DNA of 64,000 bases from Clostridia bacterium (GCA_017475765.1 JAFVEY010000055.1:1-64000), one strand, 5' to 3'. Positions 1-8,607 are shown, numbered from the stretch's first letter. Made by a program: numbers and translations. Notes: a model not told the origin generated them from the sequence alone.

Positions 1-1
1 C

Positions 2-835
2 AACTTTAATCTTAAAAAGTTAAAGGATGAAGGTCTTGACGGAAAAGATGTTGTTTTCACTTACAATGCTGAGCTGAAAGGTGAAGCCGGTAATGATGAC
101 GCAACAAACGAAGCTAAATTCACATACAGCAACGATCCTTACGATTCCAAGTCAACAGATACAATTAAACACAAAAATGAAGTTTACACCTACGATTTGA
201 AAGTTGACAAACTTTTCAGTGACGGTGCTGAAACTAAAGATTTATACAGCAAGGTAAAATTCAAGCTTTATTCTCAGGATTCAAGCCATAAAGATAGAAC
301 AGCAATCAGATTTAAGTATACTGACGGCATCTATGTAAGAGTTGACAGTGATGATAAAAGCACAGAGGAATATCCTATTGATGATGAAGGTATAATTGCT
401 GTTGATGAAAATGGTAAACTGCGTCTTCACGGTCTGGGAGAGGGAACCTATTATCTTGAAGAGCAGGACGAGGACAATGTTCTTTCAAAAGCCGGATACA
501 ATCAAGTTAACCCCATTACGATCACTATTTCGGCTAAAGACAAAGACAAAAAAATTATAGATCCTGACAATTTTGATCTCTTTAAAGAAGAGAGTACAGC
601 CGTTACAGCAACGCTCGATGGAGTTCCAGTTCCTCCGGGTAGGATCGATGGCAGTGATGAATATGGTATAGAATTTAAAGTAGTCAACCAGAAGGGCTTT
701 AAACTGCCTTTTACAGGTGAATTCGGCAACTGGGCACTTGCAATATCAGGTATTCTGCTGGTAGCAGTGGGCGGTACTGTTATCGTCCTTGTCAACAGAA
801 AGAAGAAGGATTCACCAACCGATAATGAGAAATAA
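2..835 (+). CDS. LPXTG-anchored pilin-like surface protein, C-terminal part (5' end outside window)
   Basis: The frame is open from base 2, so this is the last 277 residues of a longer protein. It ends in a cell-wall sorting signal: LPFTG, a hydrophobic segment of about 20 residues, then the basic tail NRKKKD. Upstream, GEGTYYLEEQD resembles the E-box of Gram-positive pilins and Cna-B-like domains, which form intramolecular isopeptide bonds. Two sortase genes follow directly, the first overlapping this stop codon, which fits a pilus locus in which a class C sortase polymerises the protein on the cell surface. Family knowledge supports shaft or tip pilin; which of these it is cannot be told without the N-terminus. 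A TTG at 197 is in frame but is unlikely to be a real start. Confidence 0.82.
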   Translation, partial: NFNLKKLKDEGLDGKDVVFTYNAELKGEAGNDDATNEAKFTYSNDPYDSKSTDTIKHKNEVYTYDLKVDKLFSDGAETKDLYSKVKFKLYSQDSSHKDRTAIRFKYTDGIYVRVDSDDKSTEEYPIDDEGIIAVDENGKLRLHGLGEGTYYLEEQDEDNVLSKAGYNQVNPITITISAKDKDKKIIDPDNFDLFKEESTAVTATLDGVPVPPGRIDGSDEYGIEFKVVNQKGFKLPFTGEFGNWALAISGILLVAVGGTVIVLVNRKKKDSPTDNEK

Positions 836-1730
836 AATTATTACGCTGGTGGCTGTGGCAATTATTGTTGCGGGAGCTGTTATATTGCTATATCCTGTGG
901 TGAGCAATATACAGTTTCTCAACAGTCAGCAGGAGCTTGCAGATTACTATGAAAATCAGATACAGGATATTCCCGAAGAGGAAGTCAATACGATGCTTGA
1001 GCAGTGTTATGAATATAATGACAGCCTGCTTGACAGTAAAGTAAAGCTGACAGACCCTTTTGATGCGGATGAACTGGATCTTGACGAACACCCGTATATT
1101 GATTTGCTGAATCAGAACGGTGACGGTGCAATGGGTTCACTCGAAATACCTGCCATAAACTGTAAACTGATCGTTTACCACTATACAGATGCGGATGTTC
1201 TTGCAAAGGGAATAGGACATCTGCAGGGAACCAGCCTGCCTGTAGGCGGCAAAGGTACTCATGCGGTACTGTCGGGGCATACGGGTACTGCCGATAAGGA
1301 GCTTTTCACAAACCTTGATCAGCTCAGGGAGGGCGATGTTTTCTACATTCATGTTGTTGGTGAAATACTTGCTTATCAGGTTGATAAAATACAGGTCGTA
1401 CTTCCCGATGAAACAGAAGGTCTGTATATTGATCGTGAAAAGGATCTTGTAACACTTGTAACATGTACACCTTACGGAATAAACAGCCACAGACTTCTTG
1501 TCAGAGGTGTGAGAATTCCATACGAGGAAGCAAAACAGATTGAGCAAAGCAAGGGAAGAATTAATACAAATACATGGCAAACACAGTATTTTTACGCAAT
1601 ATTGGTCGGACTGGCACTTTCGGCAGTTGTGGTTGGAATCATTGCTGCTGTCAGCCGTATGGCAGGCAAAAATAAGGCCGATAAACAAAGAAAAGGGTTA
1701 GCTTGTAATGAAAATAAAAATGATAGTTAA
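825..1730 (+). CDS. Class C (pilin-polymerising) sortase
   Basis: A 301-residue membrane transpeptidase. The catalytic His lies in LSGHTGT, the Cys in TLVTCTPYGINSHR, and the Arg follows in RLLVRG. An N-terminal membrane segment (about residues 4-24), a second one near the C-terminus, and a DPF sequence ahead of the catalytic domain (KLTDPFDADE) match the lid and topology of class C sortases. These cut LPXTG pilins and join them to a lysine of the next subunit. The ATG at 825 overlaps the pilin stop, so the genes are probably translationally coupled. An AGAAGGA sequence about 16 bases upstream is a poorly spaced ribosome site. The substrate is inferred to be the upstream LPFTG protein. Confidence 0.9.
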   Translation: MRNKIITLVAVAIIVAGAVILLYPVVSNIQFLNSQQELADYYENQIQDIPEEEVNTMLEQCYEYNDSLLDSKVKLTDPFDADELDLDEHPYIDLLNQNGDGAMGSLEIPAINCKLIVYHYTDADVLAKGIGHLQGTSLPVGGKGTHAVLSGHTGTADKELFTNLDQLREGDVFYIHVVGEILAYQVDKIQVVLPDETEGLYIDREKDLVTLVTCTPYGINSHRLLVRGVRIPYEEAKQIEQSKGRINTNTWQTQYFYAILVGLALSAVVVGIIAAVSRMAGKNKADKQRKGLACNENKNDS

Positions 1731-2790
1731 TCTTGTAGCAGCAATTATGCTCGTTGTCGGATTTGTAATTCTCATAAAACCTTATTGGTGTGAATATCAG
1801 ATGAAAATGGAAAATAATCAGGTGATTGATGAATTTATAGAATATACAAAGCCTGTTAATACAGAATCGTATGACAGCAACAGCTCACAGGAATCATATC
1901 CCAAAGAGAAAAATGAATCTGCAAACCCTGAAAAAGAGCATTCCTCACAAGCCGCTCCGGATATTGATGCTGAAGAAGAAACGACATTGCCGGAAAAACC
2001 TTTTTCTGGTCTTTATCATCAGATGCAGGAATATAATCGTAAAATCTATGATGAAAAACAGTCGGAGCTTCGTGATGCTTTTAGCTACACAACAAATGAT
2101 TTTGACTTTGCGGCCTATGGGATAACTGACAATATTGCCGGCTATATTACGATTGAATCTTTAAATCTTAAAATGGCACTCTATATTGGATCCAATGAAG
2201 AGAATATGAGAAAAGGTGCAACTGTAATGAATAAGACCAGTATGCCGGTAGGCGGCATAAATACCAACTGTGTTATTGCTGCTCATAGATGCAGAGGTGG
2301 TTTTGGTGATATTGAGGCTCTCAAAATTGGTGACACGGTAAAAATTAACAATCTTTGGGAAGAACTGGACTATACCGTTGTTAAAATAATCGTGATTGAC
2401 CCTTATGATGTGGATAAAATTAAAATTTTTCCCAAACAGGATATGATAACCTTGCTTACATGTCATCCATACAATGTTAATACACAAAGGTATGTGGTAT
2501 ATTGTGTGCGCAGTCAAAATATTCTGACATATAAGCAAAATGATTCGGTGCAGTCTTCTGAAAAATCACCATCAGATCTATCCGACAGCAACGCTTCGCA
2601 AAATTTTACTGAGTTACCTGATCCTATAACCTATGAGGAACTTCCCGACGGTATCCCTTACGAGTCCTCTGAACAAAATATCAAATCGGAGAATCTCGTA
2701 CGAATTTCGGGCATTGTGCTTACCGGATTGTTTCTGATGATTTATCTTGTTATGTTTATAATAAAGCTGAAACGCAGGATAGCACAGTAA
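1708..2790 (+). CDS. Second sortase with a long linker
   Basis: A 360-residue sortase that overlaps the previous one by 23 bases. The Cys is in TLLTCHPYNVNTQR, and the His is in IAAHRCRGG, where most class C enzymes have SGHRG or SGHTG. Membrane segments lie at about residues 5-23 and 330-352. A Ser/Glu/Pro-rich linker of about 70 residues separates the first one from the catalytic domain, and another low-complexity stretch precedes the second. No DPW/DPF lid is visible, unlike its neighbour. A tandem pair of different sortases at a pilin gene suggests a division of labour, such as polymerisation versus wall anchoring or a different substrate; that is inference. Confidence 0.85.
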   Translation: MKIKMIVNLVAAIMLVVGFVILIKPYWCEYQMKMENNQVIDEFIEYTKPVNTESYDSNSSQESYPKEKNESANPEKEHSSQAAPDIDAEEETTLPEKPFSGLYHQMQEYNRKIYDEKQSELRDAFSYTTNDFDFAAYGITDNIAGYITIESLNLKMALYIGSNEENMRKGATVMNKTSMPVGGINTNCVIAAHRCRGGFGDIEALKIGDTVKINNLWEELDYTVVKIIVIDPYDVDKIKIFPKQDMITLLTCHPYNVNTQRYVVYCVRSQNILTYKQNDSVQSSEKSPSDLSDSNASQNFTELPDPITYEELPDGIPYESSEQNIKSENLVRISGIVLTGLFLMIYLVMFIIKLKRRIAQ

Positions 2791-3101
2791 ATTTTTATTT
2801 GATTTTATCACATTTTGTGCTTCTGTTCAGGTTCTGAAAACCTCCGGAACGATATGGACACAGCGAATAATTCATATCAAAAGTATAAAAAAACAGTCGT
2901 ATCACGAAATGACATGGCTATGGCAGTTGAGTGAGAATGATTAAAAAAGGATAAACGAAAGCAGGAGTATCAGACCTTGACTGCAAAGGTTGATGCTCCT
3001 GCTATTTTATTGTATCCCCTCAATCCTCATGCGACTACCTAAAATATTCTGAAAATGGTAAAATAACTCCAAGCAGGTTAGAATAAGTCTAAAGACTGGA
3101 A
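2791..3101 (+). other. Intergenic region after the sortases
   Basis: This stretch carries no convincing reading frame. It contains the terminator hairpin listed separately and ends where the IS66 relic begins. Confidence 0.5.
2958..3012 (+). terminator. Rho-independent terminator downstream of the sortases
   Basis: A long inverted repeat, with AGCAGGAG pairing with CTCCTGCT and the inner ATCA/TGAT and ACCTT/AAGGT also pairing. It is followed by ATTTTATT. Confidence 0.75.
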
Positions 3102-3270
3102 ATGGAGTTGATCAGAATGGATGAAATGGCTGAGATAAAGCAAACTGTCAGACATGAGAACTGGAAACGGATGTATTCGGTAAAGACATTTTACTATTGT
3201 CTGAAGGTGATTCGTGAGAAAATGCTTAACGAAACAGACCGGCATGATATTCTACCGGTGATGAAGTGTA
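3102..3270 (+). pseudogene. IS66-type TnpA (Orf1) relic
   Basis: The translation keeps the start and the later helix of the small IS66 protein TnpA (HENWKRMY then VKTFYYCLKVIRE). The middle part, which usually carries the Trp/Cys-Asn-Gly recognition segment, is missing between RMY and VKTFYY. The frame then runs into a TnpB relic with no spacer. It is a decayed insertion element with an internal deletion. The call rests on recognition of the family pattern. Confidence 0.6.
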
Positions 3271-3280
3271 AAACCCTTTG

Positions 3281-3466
3281 CTGTGGGAAGGTGATGGCTT
3301 TCTGATGCTTTACAAGCGTTTGGATAACGGCAGGTTTCAGTAACCGAGAAACAAAACAGAGGCGGAACAGAGCACCGCAGAGCAGTATACATGGCTCATG
3401 CAGGGACTTTCAATCGAACAGCCAAAGACAATAAAACGCTCAGAAAGAAAACTTGAGATCATGTAA
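3281..3466 (+). pseudogene. IS66-type TnpB (Orf2) C-terminal relic
   Basis: Reading from 3281 gives LWEGDGFLMLYKRLDNGRFQ, a stop codon at 3341-3343, and then a continuing frame that includes EQYTWLMQGLSIEQPKTIK up to a TAA at 3464-3466. This is the characteristic C-terminus of IS66 TnpB, with the in-frame stop where QWPR is expected. It follows the TnpA relic directly, so the intervening sequence has been deleted. No TnpC transposase is present. Confidence 0.7.
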
Positions 3467-3593
3467 TAAAAAATTCTCAAAAACCCTGGGCATAGTCGGA
3501 ATAAAACTTGACACTTGAAGGCTAAAGGCATAAAATAAAAATATTAAAAGATCAAGAATAACAGAAAAAATATCTATCGAAAGGAATGAACGG

Positions 3594-5276
3594 ATGATAT
3601 TAAATAAAAACTTCAAATTCAGATCAGCAGTATATATGGTTCTGATATTAACAGCAGGTTTTGTTCGTGCAATTATGTGGCGGATAGGATTGGCTCATCA
3701 TGGATTCATTTCACTCATTTATCTTACAGTTTATTTCATTTGGCTTTGCGGAATACGAAGAAGATTTCTGCAAAAGGATATGCGCAGAATACTGACTGCT
3801 GCAGCATTACTGATGATTTTCTTGATTATAATACGTTTTCTGAAATATGATATTGTGCCGAACGGAACTTTGATTAATCGTCATCTTTGGTATTATTATT
3901 ATATTCCTTTTACGCTTCTTCCTCTTTTAATGTTTCATGCAGCACTACATATCGGCAAGCCTGATAATTCAAATGTTTCGCCTTATTGGAAACTTTCATA
4001 TATTCCTGCTGCCTGTGTAATGATCGGTATTGTAACAAACGATTTTCATCAGCTCGCTTTTTGTTTTTGTGAGGGTATTGATAACTATAATGAAAAATAT
4101 ACACGAGGAATATTTTACTATGCAGCAGTAGCGATATTTGCTTTTTCATTGGCAGGTATTCTGATTATCGTATTTAAGACCTGCGTTAAGCGCAGACTGC
4201 TCAATAAATTATGGCTGTCGGGAATCGTTATATTGATGGGTGCGGTTTATTTGCATTTATATGTTTTTGAACCGGACAGTAAAAAAGCGTTGATTCAAAT
4301 GATGTATGAAGTGCCGGAATTTATCTGCCTGTTTCTCATCGCTTTTTGGGAAAGTCTTGTCATTACTCACTTGATTCCGTCCAATACGAACCATGAATTA
4401 ATTTTCAGAACTTCATCTGTTCGTGCAGGACTTACCGATCATGACTATCAAGTCTGCATTAAATCAAAGGACAGCATTGTGCCGACCCCTCAGCAGATAA
4501 AAAATGCTGAAACCGGAACCGATGTTACACTTGAAAACGGGAAAACGCTTCTGAAAAGTCAGCCTGTACAGGGAGGACATTTCTATTGGCTTGAAGATAT
4601 CAGCGAGCTTGACAAATTGAATAAGCAGCTTATTGAAACAGGAGATTATTTGGTGGAAGAAAACGCTATTCTTGAGGCAGAAACAAAAATTGAGGAGGAT
4701 AAAAAACGTACAGAAGAACAGACAAGACTATACAATCATATCGCTCATAGCCTCAAACCGGCACTTGATAAACTTTCGGAAATTTTGGAAAACCTGCCGC
4801 AGTCCGAAGAAGAATTCAGACAAACGATGAAATATGCTGCAGTTATCAACGCATATATCAAACGCAAATCAAACCTTATGCTTCTTGCAGGAACAGACCA
4901 GCATATCAAAACTGATGAGCTGAGAATATCAGTTGAGGAATCGTTTGAATATCTCAGACTTTCATTTGTGATATGCGGCAGCGACATTGTATCGGGATAT
5001 ACCCTTCCATCTGAGATGGTACTGTTTCTGTACGAGTTGTTTGAAGATTCTTTGGAGCTTGCTATGCCCGCAGCAGATGCAGTATTTGTTACGCTGAATA
5101 TCAACAATCATGTTCTGAAATTTTACATGGAGTTTTCCTCACCGACAGCAGAGCTTCCAATCGACCGCTATCGGACTAAGGCAGAAAAATACAAGGGCAG
5201 GATCACAAAAGAACGGTCAGATAACTGTCAAAGCATTACATTCCAAGCCACTCTCGGAGGTGACAGATCATGCTGA
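3594..5276 (+). CDS. Multi-membrane-segment sensor with a degenerate histidine-kinase module
   Basis: A 560-residue protein. The first ~260 residues hold seven or eight hydrophobic segments (the first at about 12-30). A small PAS-like region follows, then a charged coiled coil at about 345-378. Next comes a helix YNHIAHSLKPALDKL (His382, His385) in the place of a dimerisation/phosphoacceptor helix. The C-terminal ~120 residues resemble an ATPase fold by position, but the N-box reads YELFEDSLELA with no Asn, and no clear glycine-rich G-box is seen. It is therefore probably a pseudo-kinase or accessory sensor. The start is an ATG with GAAAGGA upstream. The next gene overlaps by 7 bases and encodes a more canonical kinase, so the two may act as a heteromer. 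Confidence 0.6.
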   Translation: MILNKNFKFRSAVYMVLILTAGFVRAIMWRIGLAHHGFISLIYLTVYFIWLCGIRRRFLQKDMRRILTAAALLMIFLIIIRFLKYDIVPNGTLINRHLWYYYYIPFTLLPLLMFHAALHIGKPDNSNVSPYWKLSYIPAACVMIGIVTNDFHQLAFCFCEGIDNYNEKYTRGIFYYAAVAIFAFSLAGILIIVFKTCVKRRLLNKLWLSGIVILMGAVYLHLYVFEPDSKKALIQMMYEVPEFICLFLIAFWESLVITHLIPSNTNHELIFRTSSVRAGLTDHDYQVCIKSKDSIVPTPQQIKNAETGTDVTLENGKTLLKSQPVQGGHFYWLEDISELDKLNKQLIETGDYLVEENAILEAETKIEEDKKRTEEQTRLYNHIAHSLKPALDKLSEILENLPQSEEEFRQTMKYAAVINAYIKRKSNLMLLAGTDQHIKTDELRISVEESFEYLRLSFVICGSDIVSGYTLPSEMVLFLYELFEDSLELAMPAADAVFVTLNINNHVLKFYMEFSSPTAELPIDRYRTKAEKYKGRITKERSDNCQSITFQATLGGDRSC

Positions 5277-6550
5277 TATCGCAGCTGCCATTCTTTATAT
5301 TACAGCTGATGGCAATTTACACTTTTATTTTGTCTGCATTTTATCTGTGGTGTATCATCAGATCAATCAACGCAGGAATAGGAAAAATGTTTTGTACAAT
5401 ATACATATTCCTCTTTGCCGGCAGTTTTGTCTGTATGTATGGATTTGATTATATATTACGTGATATTAATGTACGATATCCGTTTAGTGCTTTTTCAAAG
5501 TGGATGCTTGAAATGCCTGCCGTTGTGGTTTTTAGTGCTGTGATGCTTCTTACCGCCTTTGCAGTAATCGGTCAGATAATCATTTCCAAACGCATTGTGT
5601 CCATGCTGACACCTGCCTCACTTCAGGAAGGACTTGATCTGATGCCTGACGGGATTGCCTTTGGAACAGAGGATGGCATACCGCTGCTTGTCAATCAAAA
5701 AATGCAAAGCATCAGCACAGCAGCATTCGGAGCAGGAGTACTTGATACACAGCTTTTAGGCAGTCGTATATCATCAGGCAATACAGAGGACGGTTGTCGT
5801 ATTATGCACCGGGGTGAAGGTGTTTTTCTGCATATGGCAGACGGAAGTGTCTGGGATATGAGGGAACATCATACAGTTATGGGAAATACAGAAGTATGCG
5901 AGCATATTGCATACAATATTACCGAACAGTATCAAAAAAGTATGGAGCTTACCATACGAAACAAACATCTTGCGGCAGTCAACAATAAAATAAGAGAATA
6001 TAACAAAAATATTGACTCTATCATCAGAGATAAAGAAATTCTTGCGGCAAAGATCAATCTTCATGATAACATAGGCAGGTCACTTCTTGTATTGCGCTCT
6101 TATCTTTCCCGGAATGACGGCAACAGAGAGCAGTTGATCGCTTTATGGCAGGCTGTTATATCCATGCTAAGAAATGAGTCCGTGTCGAACGAAAAAGAAA
6201 ACAGTATCAGCATTCTTGTAAAAGCAGCACAGGATGTTGGTGTTAAAATTTGTTTTGACGGTGAGCTTCCTTCTTACAAAAAAACAGAGAAGATCATTTC
6301 GCTTGCCATACATGAATCTTTGATCAATGCAGTAAAATATGCAGGCAGCGATGAATTGTTGATAAAAATGAAAGAAAACCACAAAACTGTTACTGTGAGG
6401 ATCACTAATAATGGAACCGTACCCGAAGATACTGTTGTAGAAAAAGGCGGTCTGAAAAATTTACGCAGAACTGTTGAATTGAACGGCGGCAGTATGAGAA
6501 TTATCAGTAAGCCGGTATTTGTGCTTGAAATAGTGCTTGAAAAGGAGTGA
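5270..6550 (+). CDS. Membrane sensor histidine kinase (NarL-partner type)
   Basis: A 426-residue kinase with three N-terminal membrane segments, roughly 5-27, 40-58 and 78-102. A PAS-like segment starting LMPDGIAFGTEDG and a coiled coil follow. The phosphoacceptor helix is LHDNIGRSLLVLRSYL with His265. The ATP-binding domain has an N-box (HESLINAVKYAG) and a short G region (NNGTVPED to KGGLKNLRR). The HDxxG motif is typical of kinases that pair with LuxR/NarL-type regulators, and such a regulator is the next gene. GGAGGTG precedes the ATG, which lies inside the end of the upstream gene. The stimulus is unknown. Confidence 0.8.
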   Translation: MLISQLPFFILQLMAIYTFILSAFYLWCIIRSINAGIGKMFCTIYIFLFAGSFVCMYGFDYILRDINVRYPFSAFSKWMLEMPAVVVFSAVMLLTAFAVIGQIIISKRIVSMLTPASLQEGLDLMPDGIAFGTEDGIPLLVNQKMQSISTAAFGAGVLDTQLLGSRISSGNTEDGCRIMHRGEGVFLHMADGSVWDMREHHTVMGNTEVCEHIAYNITEQYQKSMELTIRNKHLAAVNNKIREYNKNIDSIIRDKEILAAKINLHDNIGRSLLVLRSYLSRNDGNREQLIALWQAVISMLRNESVSNEKENSISILVKAAQDVGVKICFDGELPSYKKTEKIISLAIHESLINAVKYAGSDELLIKMKENHKTVTVRITNNGTVPEDTVVEKGGLKNLRRTVELNGGSMRIISKPVFVLEIVLEKE

Positions 6551-6557
6551 GCAAGCT

Positions 6558-7202
6558 ATGAACAAAATAAAGGTCATGATCGTTGATGATCAGTCTATTT
6601 CCAGACAGCTGTTTGAAATGTATATAAAATCATCGGAAAAATATGAGCTGATTTTTTCTGTTGCTTCGGCGGCCGTAGCTGACGTATATTTCCTGAAACA
6701 AAGGGCAGACCTTGTGATTATGGATATTCTTATGAATGACAGCTCCAATGGACTGGAAGCCGCCGAAAAAATCAAAAATCAATACCCTTGTACAAAAATT
6801 ATAGCCGTAACTTCCATGCCTGAATACTCATGGATACAAAGAGCTAAGGAGATCGGCATAGAAAGCTTTTGGTACAAAGAAACGGACGAAGGTACACTTC
6901 TTGATGTAATGGACAGAACAATGGCAGGCGAAAGCGTATATCCCGACAGCGCCCCTTCGGTAAAGCTGGGATTGGCAGACAGTACAGAATTTACCCGGCG
7001 TGAACTGGAGATTCTGCGTGTGATCACAACAGGGGCATCGAATGCGGCTGTCGGTGAATTTCTGGGCATTTCGGAAAATACCGTAAAATCCCATGTCAGG
7101 AATATGCTTGAGAAAACAGGCTATAAAAGCCGCACAGAGCTTGCCATAAAAGCGAGAGTGATCGGTCTTGCAATTGACCTGCAAGACAACGAACAGACAT
7201 AG
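6558..7202 (+). CDS. LuxR/NarL-family response regulator
   Basis: A 214-residue two-component regulator. The receiver domain has the acidic pocket (VDDQ, Asp10/Asp11), the phosphorylated Asp56 in LVIMDIL, the switch Thr in AVTSMP and a Lys in WYKE. The C-terminal LuxR helix-turn-helix begins FTRRELEILRVITTG and includes ISENTVKSHVRNML. The start was set at the ATG at 6558 because AAAGGAG lies 11-17 bases upstream and overlaps the end of the kinase gene. It is the output of the two sensors upstream. Its target genes are not evident, though the small lipoprotein genes downstream are candidates. Confidence 0.88.
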   Translation: MNKIKVMIVDDQSISRQLFEMYIKSSEKYELIFSVASAAVADVYFLKQRADLVIMDILMNDSSNGLEAAEKIKNQYPCTKIIAVTSMPEYSWIQRAKEIGIESFWYKETDEGTLLDVMDRTMAGESVYPDSAPSVKLGLADSTEFTRRELEILRVITTGASNAAVGEFLGISENTVKSHVRNMLEKTGYKSRTELAIKARVIGLAIDLQDNEQT

Positions 7203-7242
7203 TTATATTGATAATTTTTACTGTTTCTAATCATTTGTGAGG

Positions 7243-7468
7243 ATGCGTAAAAAGAAAATTTGTTATAGAATGATATTAAAGTATATCATTTGCTGCAACA
7301 GGTAACACCAAAAGGGAATCGCAGGCAGTAATTTCCGAATCTGAAACAGATAACAACGCTGCTGAAGAAAGCTTCCGACCGGAAGAAAGTAGTGATGAGG
7401 CCGAGCAGGAACCGAGTATTATCGGTACATGATGGGCTGTTGGTGATGAAACTGATGCTTACTTATGA
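7243..7468 (+). pseudogene. Decayed small lipoprotein gene
   Basis: After a GTGAGG ribosome site, an ATG opens MRKKKI and soon stops. Another frame then gives ATGNTKRESQAVISES, an acidic Ser/Glu linker, and SIIGT, followed by a stop and WAVGDETDAY. The order of basic start, linker and GT-W/Y motif parallels the intact lipoprotein just downstream, which has AVGTYKGQ. This is most simply a broken paralog with a lost signal peptide and a nonsense codon. The rest of the 7203-7550 gap shows no further features. Confidence 0.4.
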
Positions 7469-7550
7469 AATACAGATTAAAGTTTTTCTGAACAATGAAA
7501 AACTGTGTATCAATTAATGTAAATTGACTAAATAAGAAGGGGTTTTTGTA

Positions 7551-8003
7551 ATGAAAAAATCAATGAAAATCGTAACTGTGCTGTTAGCAGCTATGCTCTC
7601 AGTCGGTGTTTTTGCCGCTTGCAGCAACAATGAAAAAACTGACAGTAATAACAGTACTCCGGCAGCTAATGCAGACAATAACGATAATTCCGATATCGGA
7701 AATGAAGCCGTAGGTACTTACAAAGGTCAGTACACCAAGTTTGTAGGTGACAGTGACGATGCTAAAGTTACTGACGAGCCCTTTAGTCTGGAGCTGCAGT
7801 CCGGCGGCAAGGGAACCCATTACCGTGACGATCTGGAGATCAATATAACATGGGAACTGGACGGTGAGAATTTCATCATGACCGAGTCTTTCATGGGAAT
7901 GAAAACGGAGTATACCGGCACGCTGAAGGACGGCAAGCTGAATATCTTCAATGGAGATCCCACAGATGATTGGACTTGTGAGTATGTCTATGAAAAAGAG
8001 TAA
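7551..8003 (+). CDS. Small secreted lipoprotein of unknown function
   Basis: A 150-residue protein with a type II signal peptide: a basic start, a hydrophobic core and the lipobox VFAAC with Cys24. An Asn/Asp-rich linker of about 30 residues follows. The compact C-terminal domain (about 52-150) begins AVGTYKGQYTKF and ends TCEYVYEKE. The pattern of GTY-K, LELQSGGKG and a D-G-x-L-x-I strand resembles small beta-rich lipoproteins common in Clostridia, but I cannot assign a function. AAGAAGGGG lies upstream of the ATG. It follows a two-component operon and a decayed paralog, so it may sense or shield at the cell envelope; this is a guess. Confidence 0.8.
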   Translation: MKKSMKIVTVLLAAMLSVGVFAACSNNEKTDSNNSTPAANADNNDNSDIGNEAVGTYKGQYTKFVGDSDDAKVTDEPFSLELQSGGKGTHYRDDLEINITWELDGENFIMTESFMGMKTEYTGTLKDGKLNIFNGDPTDDWTCEYVYEKE

Positions 8004-8103
8004 TTTTATTTGTATAGTTGTACTATCCGCCGCCCTGCTTCTCCTGAATATGACGGCTTGCAGCAGCGAAAAAGCCCCTTCAGAGGTATATGCGTACACT
8101 TAA
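7990..8103 (+). CDS. Truncated lipoprotein leader (37 residues)
   Basis: A short frame that overlaps the end of the upstream lipoprotein gene by 14 bases. It encodes a complete lipoprotein signal (MKKSNFICIVVL, then LLLLNMTAC) and only about a dozen further residues before TAA. The lipobox MTAC is good. It looks like the front end of a second lipoprotein gene cut off by a deletion. Whether the peptide is made is unknown. Confidence 0.4.
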   Translation: MKKSNFICIVVLSAALLLLNMTACSSEKAPSEVYAYT

Positions 8104-8409
8104 AATATGGTATAATAGAAAAATGAAGAAAGGTGAATATGCACCACAAAAAGTTTATTAGTCGGCGAAGCTCATTCAAAATGGCGGAACAATTACCAAT
8201 TTGGTAGAAAATCCGCAGGGTTATGATTGACTGGTTTGAATAAGTTAAACTGATTGTTTTAATCGGCAAAAATATAAAACACAGACGGCAGCAGAAATGT
8301 TGTCGGCTGTGTTTTTTGGCATTTGACAGATATGGAAATCGGGAAAAGTTCATTGAACCGGACGAATAATATTTCATTCACCCGACAATACTGAATATGA
8401 GGTGATTGT
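8104..8409 (+). other. Intergenic region with scrambled coding remnants
   Basis: A frame starting MKKGEYAPQKVY is interrupted by stops, though stretches such as KLIQNGGTITNLVENPQGYD still look protein-like. Near 8279-8318 an imperfect hairpin (ACACAGACGGCAGCA against TGTTGTCGGCTGTGT) is followed by six T and may act as a terminator. This looks like debris of a lost gene. I cannot name its family. Confidence 0.35.
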
Positions 8410-8586
8410 ATGCCCAAGCAGGGAATGAAGCGACCCGAAAGAACACACACTAAGCCGCATAATGAATCACAGCCGGTGCCTGAAATACAGGGAAAAGCAA
8501 AATGCGGAAAAACAAAAGCCAATCCGATTACTGCCGGAACAGAAGAAGCTGACCTGAAGGTCTATCATGATGTGCCGCACTCCTAA
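8410..8586 (+). CDS. Small basic protein of unknown function (58 residues)
   Basis: An ATG with GAGGTGA at good spacing opens MPKQGMKRPERTHTKPHN. The product is rich in Lys, Pro and His, and includes VPEIQGKAKCGKTKANPI. It has no membrane segment. The composition recalls short proteins encoded in clostridial conjugative or mobilisable elements, and the surroundings are relic-rich, so it may be a leftover of such an element. The family assignment is only an impression. A terminator hairpin follows within 25 bases of the stop. Confidence 0.45.
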   Translation: MPKQGMKRPERTHTKPHNESQPVPEIQGKAKCGKTKANPITAGTEEADLKVYHDVPHS

Positions 8587-8607
8587 AATCGGACAGATTT
8601 AATTGAT

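Noticed and set aside
3102..3305. A functional 67-residue gene
   Set aside because: The frame is the front of an IS66 TnpA joined to TnpB sequence in another frame, so it is a relic and not a gene.
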